Part shown: positions 62,753 through 64,000 of the stretch, one piece after another
Layout of the letters: the number at the start of each line of letters is the position of its first letter
How positions within the stretch are numbered: the first letter of the stretch is position 1
NCBI GenBank assembly: GCA_022764505.1
Contig: JALEQJ010000032.1
Coordinates: 1 to 64,000 of the forward strand
From: Phocaeicola sp.
Lineage (GTDB): Bacteria > Bacteroidota > Bacteroidia > Bacteroidales > Bacteroidaceae
Reading direction: 5' to 3'
Length of the DNA: 64,000 bases
Notes under the pieces: model-generated
The model's database searches: none
What the model was told of the DNA's origin: nothing
The model's input: the letters and a program-made list of their open reading frames with translations, nothing else
Translations under genes and position numbers: made by a program

Positions 62753-64000
62753 TTATAAATGTGCCAATGTTAATACTTTTTCTACTGCTGCAGAAAGTCC
62801 TTCCGGATTCTTACCACCAGCTTGTGCAAAGTGTGCTTGACCGCCTCCGCCACCTTGTATTAGTTTGGAAGCTTCGCGGACGAGTTGTCCTGCATTGACA
62901 CCTGCTTTCACCAAATCGTCCGATACAGCCACTGTAAGCAAGGCTTTTCCTTCTGCTTCGCTACCGATGACTACTAATAGGTTCTCTGTAATTTCTCCAC
63001 GAAGTTGGAATACTATATTCTTTACAGATTCTGCTACTATAGGGAGCGTTGCTTTGATGACTTTGATACCTTTTACTTCACGAGCTGTTTCTATGAGTTT
63101 TTGTTTCAGAGAAGCATCTCTTTCTTTCATAAACGTTTCTACTTGCTTTTTCAGTCCGTTGTTTTCTTCTATGTATTTTACAATGGTGCTACGTAAGTCC
63201 GGAGCATTATTGAATAAGCCTTTAATAGCTATAATCAAATCTTGTGTTTCGTCTATCAAATCTTCGACTCTTTCTCCGGTTATAGCTTCTATACGGCGTA
63301 CACCTGCAGCTATAGAGCTTTCTGAGATAATTCTCATCATACCGATACTTCCTGTAGCAGAAACGTGAGTACCTCCACAGAACTCAATAGAGCTTCCGAA
63401 CTGAATGACACGTACTTCTTCTCCATACTTTTCACCGAAGAGTGCAATAGCTCCCATTTCTTTGGCTTGTTCTATAGGAATGCTGCGGAATTCACAGAGA
63501 GGGGTATTGGCACGTATACGTTCGTTTACGATGTGTTCCACTTGTCTGAGTTCTTCCGGTGTTACTTTTTGGAAATGGGAGAAGTCAAAGCGTAGTGAAT
63601 CCGGAGTTACGAGTGATCCTTTTTGCTCTACGTGTGTTCCCAATACTTCTCTTAGAGCCTGATCCAATAAGTGAGTACAAGAGTGGTTGGCTGCACAGGC
63701 AGCTCTCTTATCAGTGTCTACACAAGCCATCATAGGAGCTTCTAAGTGCTGAGGTATGCCGGTAGAGAAGTGTACGATGAGGTTGTTTTCTTTCTTGGTA
63801 TCAATAATGGGAATAGTTTCAAACTCATTGACGATAACACCTGTATCACCTATTTGTCCTCCACTTTCTGCATAGAAAGGAGTATGGCTCAATACGATTT
63901 GGTAGAGTGTTTTGTTTTTTTGTTTTACTTCTCTATAGCGTAGTATCTCTGTTTCGTATTCTGTGTAGTCATAACCTACGAATTGCGGTTCTCCTTCTTT
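62753..64000 (-). CDS. alaS: Alanine-tRNA ligase, C-terminal part (5' end outside the window)
   Basis: The frame stays open to the window edge, so about the last 415 residues of AlaRS are seen. The first residues visible are [34 protein letters not shown] and the editing-domain zinc motif [12 protein letters not shown] (HxxxH) with [11 protein letters not shown] follow. The C-terminal oligomerisation and DHHA1 domain ends in [15 protein letters not shown]. The catalytic domain lies beyond 64000. The protein is intact as far as visible and clears mischarged Ser or Gly from tRNA-Ala. Confidence 0.96.
   Translation of the reverse strand, partial: KEGEPQFVGYDYTEYETEILRYREVKQKNKTLYQIVLSHTPFYAESGGQIGDTGVIVNEFETIPIIDTKKENNLIVHFSTGIPQHLEAPMMACVDTDKRAACAANHSCTHLLDQALREVLGTHVEQKGSLVTPDSLRFDFSHFQKVTPEELRQVEHIVNERIRANTPLCEFRSIPIEQAKEMGAIALFGEKYGEEVRVIQFGSSIEFCGGTHVSATGSIGMMRIISESSIAAGVRRIEAITGERVEDLIDETQDLIIAIKGLFNNAPDLRSTIVKYIEENNGLKKQVETFMKERDASLKQKLIETAREVKGIKVIKATLPIVAESVKNIVFQLRGEITENLLVVIGSEAEGKALLTVAVSDDLVKAGVNAGQLVREASKLIQGGGGGQAHFAQAGGKNPEGLSAAVEKVLTLAHL

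Overview
The window is a continuous stretch of chromosome from a low-to-mid GC member of the Bacteroidetes, most likely order Bacteroidales. The evidence is the bat (aerotolerance) operon, a Porin_10-type porin, a FimB/Mfa2-like lipoprotein, many signal-peptidase-II lipoproteins, the kor/vor 2-oxoacid:ferredoxin oxidoreductase operon, and promoters that repeatedly fit the Bacteroidetes consensus TTG-N18..21-TAnnTTTG instead of the E. coli -35/-10 boxes. No plasmid or phage backbone is visible. I cannot name the genus from the sequence alone.

Layout. 1-590: 3' end of a 23S rRNA gene, 5S rRNA and the rrn terminator. 660-7650: a complete type II-C CRISPR-Cas9 locus consisting of a tracrRNA (minus strand) divergent from cas9, then cas9-cas1-cas2, an array of 18 repeats and 17 spacers, and an unrecognised 90-aa gene pointing into the array. 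7900-12660: a lipoprotein, then aroQ-pyk-O-methyltransferase-rbfA-lolC/E reading leftward. 12877-14812: xanthine salvage (xpt plus an NCS2 permease). 14813-15563: a 750-bp gene-free region full of hairpins. 16785-25797: moxR, a DUF58 gene, an accessory membrane protein gene, batA-E and an alkA-like glycosylase. 26136-33755: porin, solute-binding protein, oxidoreductase, DUF4421 protein, frr, rsgA and a DUF417 membrane protein. 33912-43114: a leftward division/cell-wall operon murG-murC-ftsQ-ftsA-ftsZ-yqeY-DUF4369 lipoprotein-yifB. 43628-46229: ribD and gpmI. 46473-50783: a cobalamin riboswitch heading a TonB-dependent receptor and a PepSY membrane protein. 50957-52129: iron-type alcohol dehydrogenase. 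52208-55396: kor/vor operon. 55848-60691: rhomboid protease, prmA, xseA, xseB and an HAD phosphatase. 60688-64000: FimB/Mfa2-like lipoprotein, free-methionine-R-sulfoxide reductase, and the 3' part of alaS.

Main biological points. The CRISPR system looks intact and self-sufficient. Its 1190-aa Cas9 has all RuvC and HNH residues. A tracrRNA with an anti-repeat and terminator can be read directly. Each 47-nt repeat, read in the crRNA direction, contains a full Bacteroidetes promoter (TTG-N19-TATCTTTG). The crRNAs may therefore be transcribed repeat by repeat toward the cas genes, in the manner known for Neisseria II-C but with a different sigma-factor grammar. The only degenerate repeat is at the cas2-distal end and has lost the last G of that promoter box. 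Other points are two families of dispersed 22-nt-period hairpin repeats (one copy lies where the cell-wall gene cluster is interrupted upstream of murG), a B12-riboswitch-controlled receptor/PepSY pair that looks like a corrinoid or metal uptake-reduction module, and a 57-aa membrane protein gene inside the kor operon.
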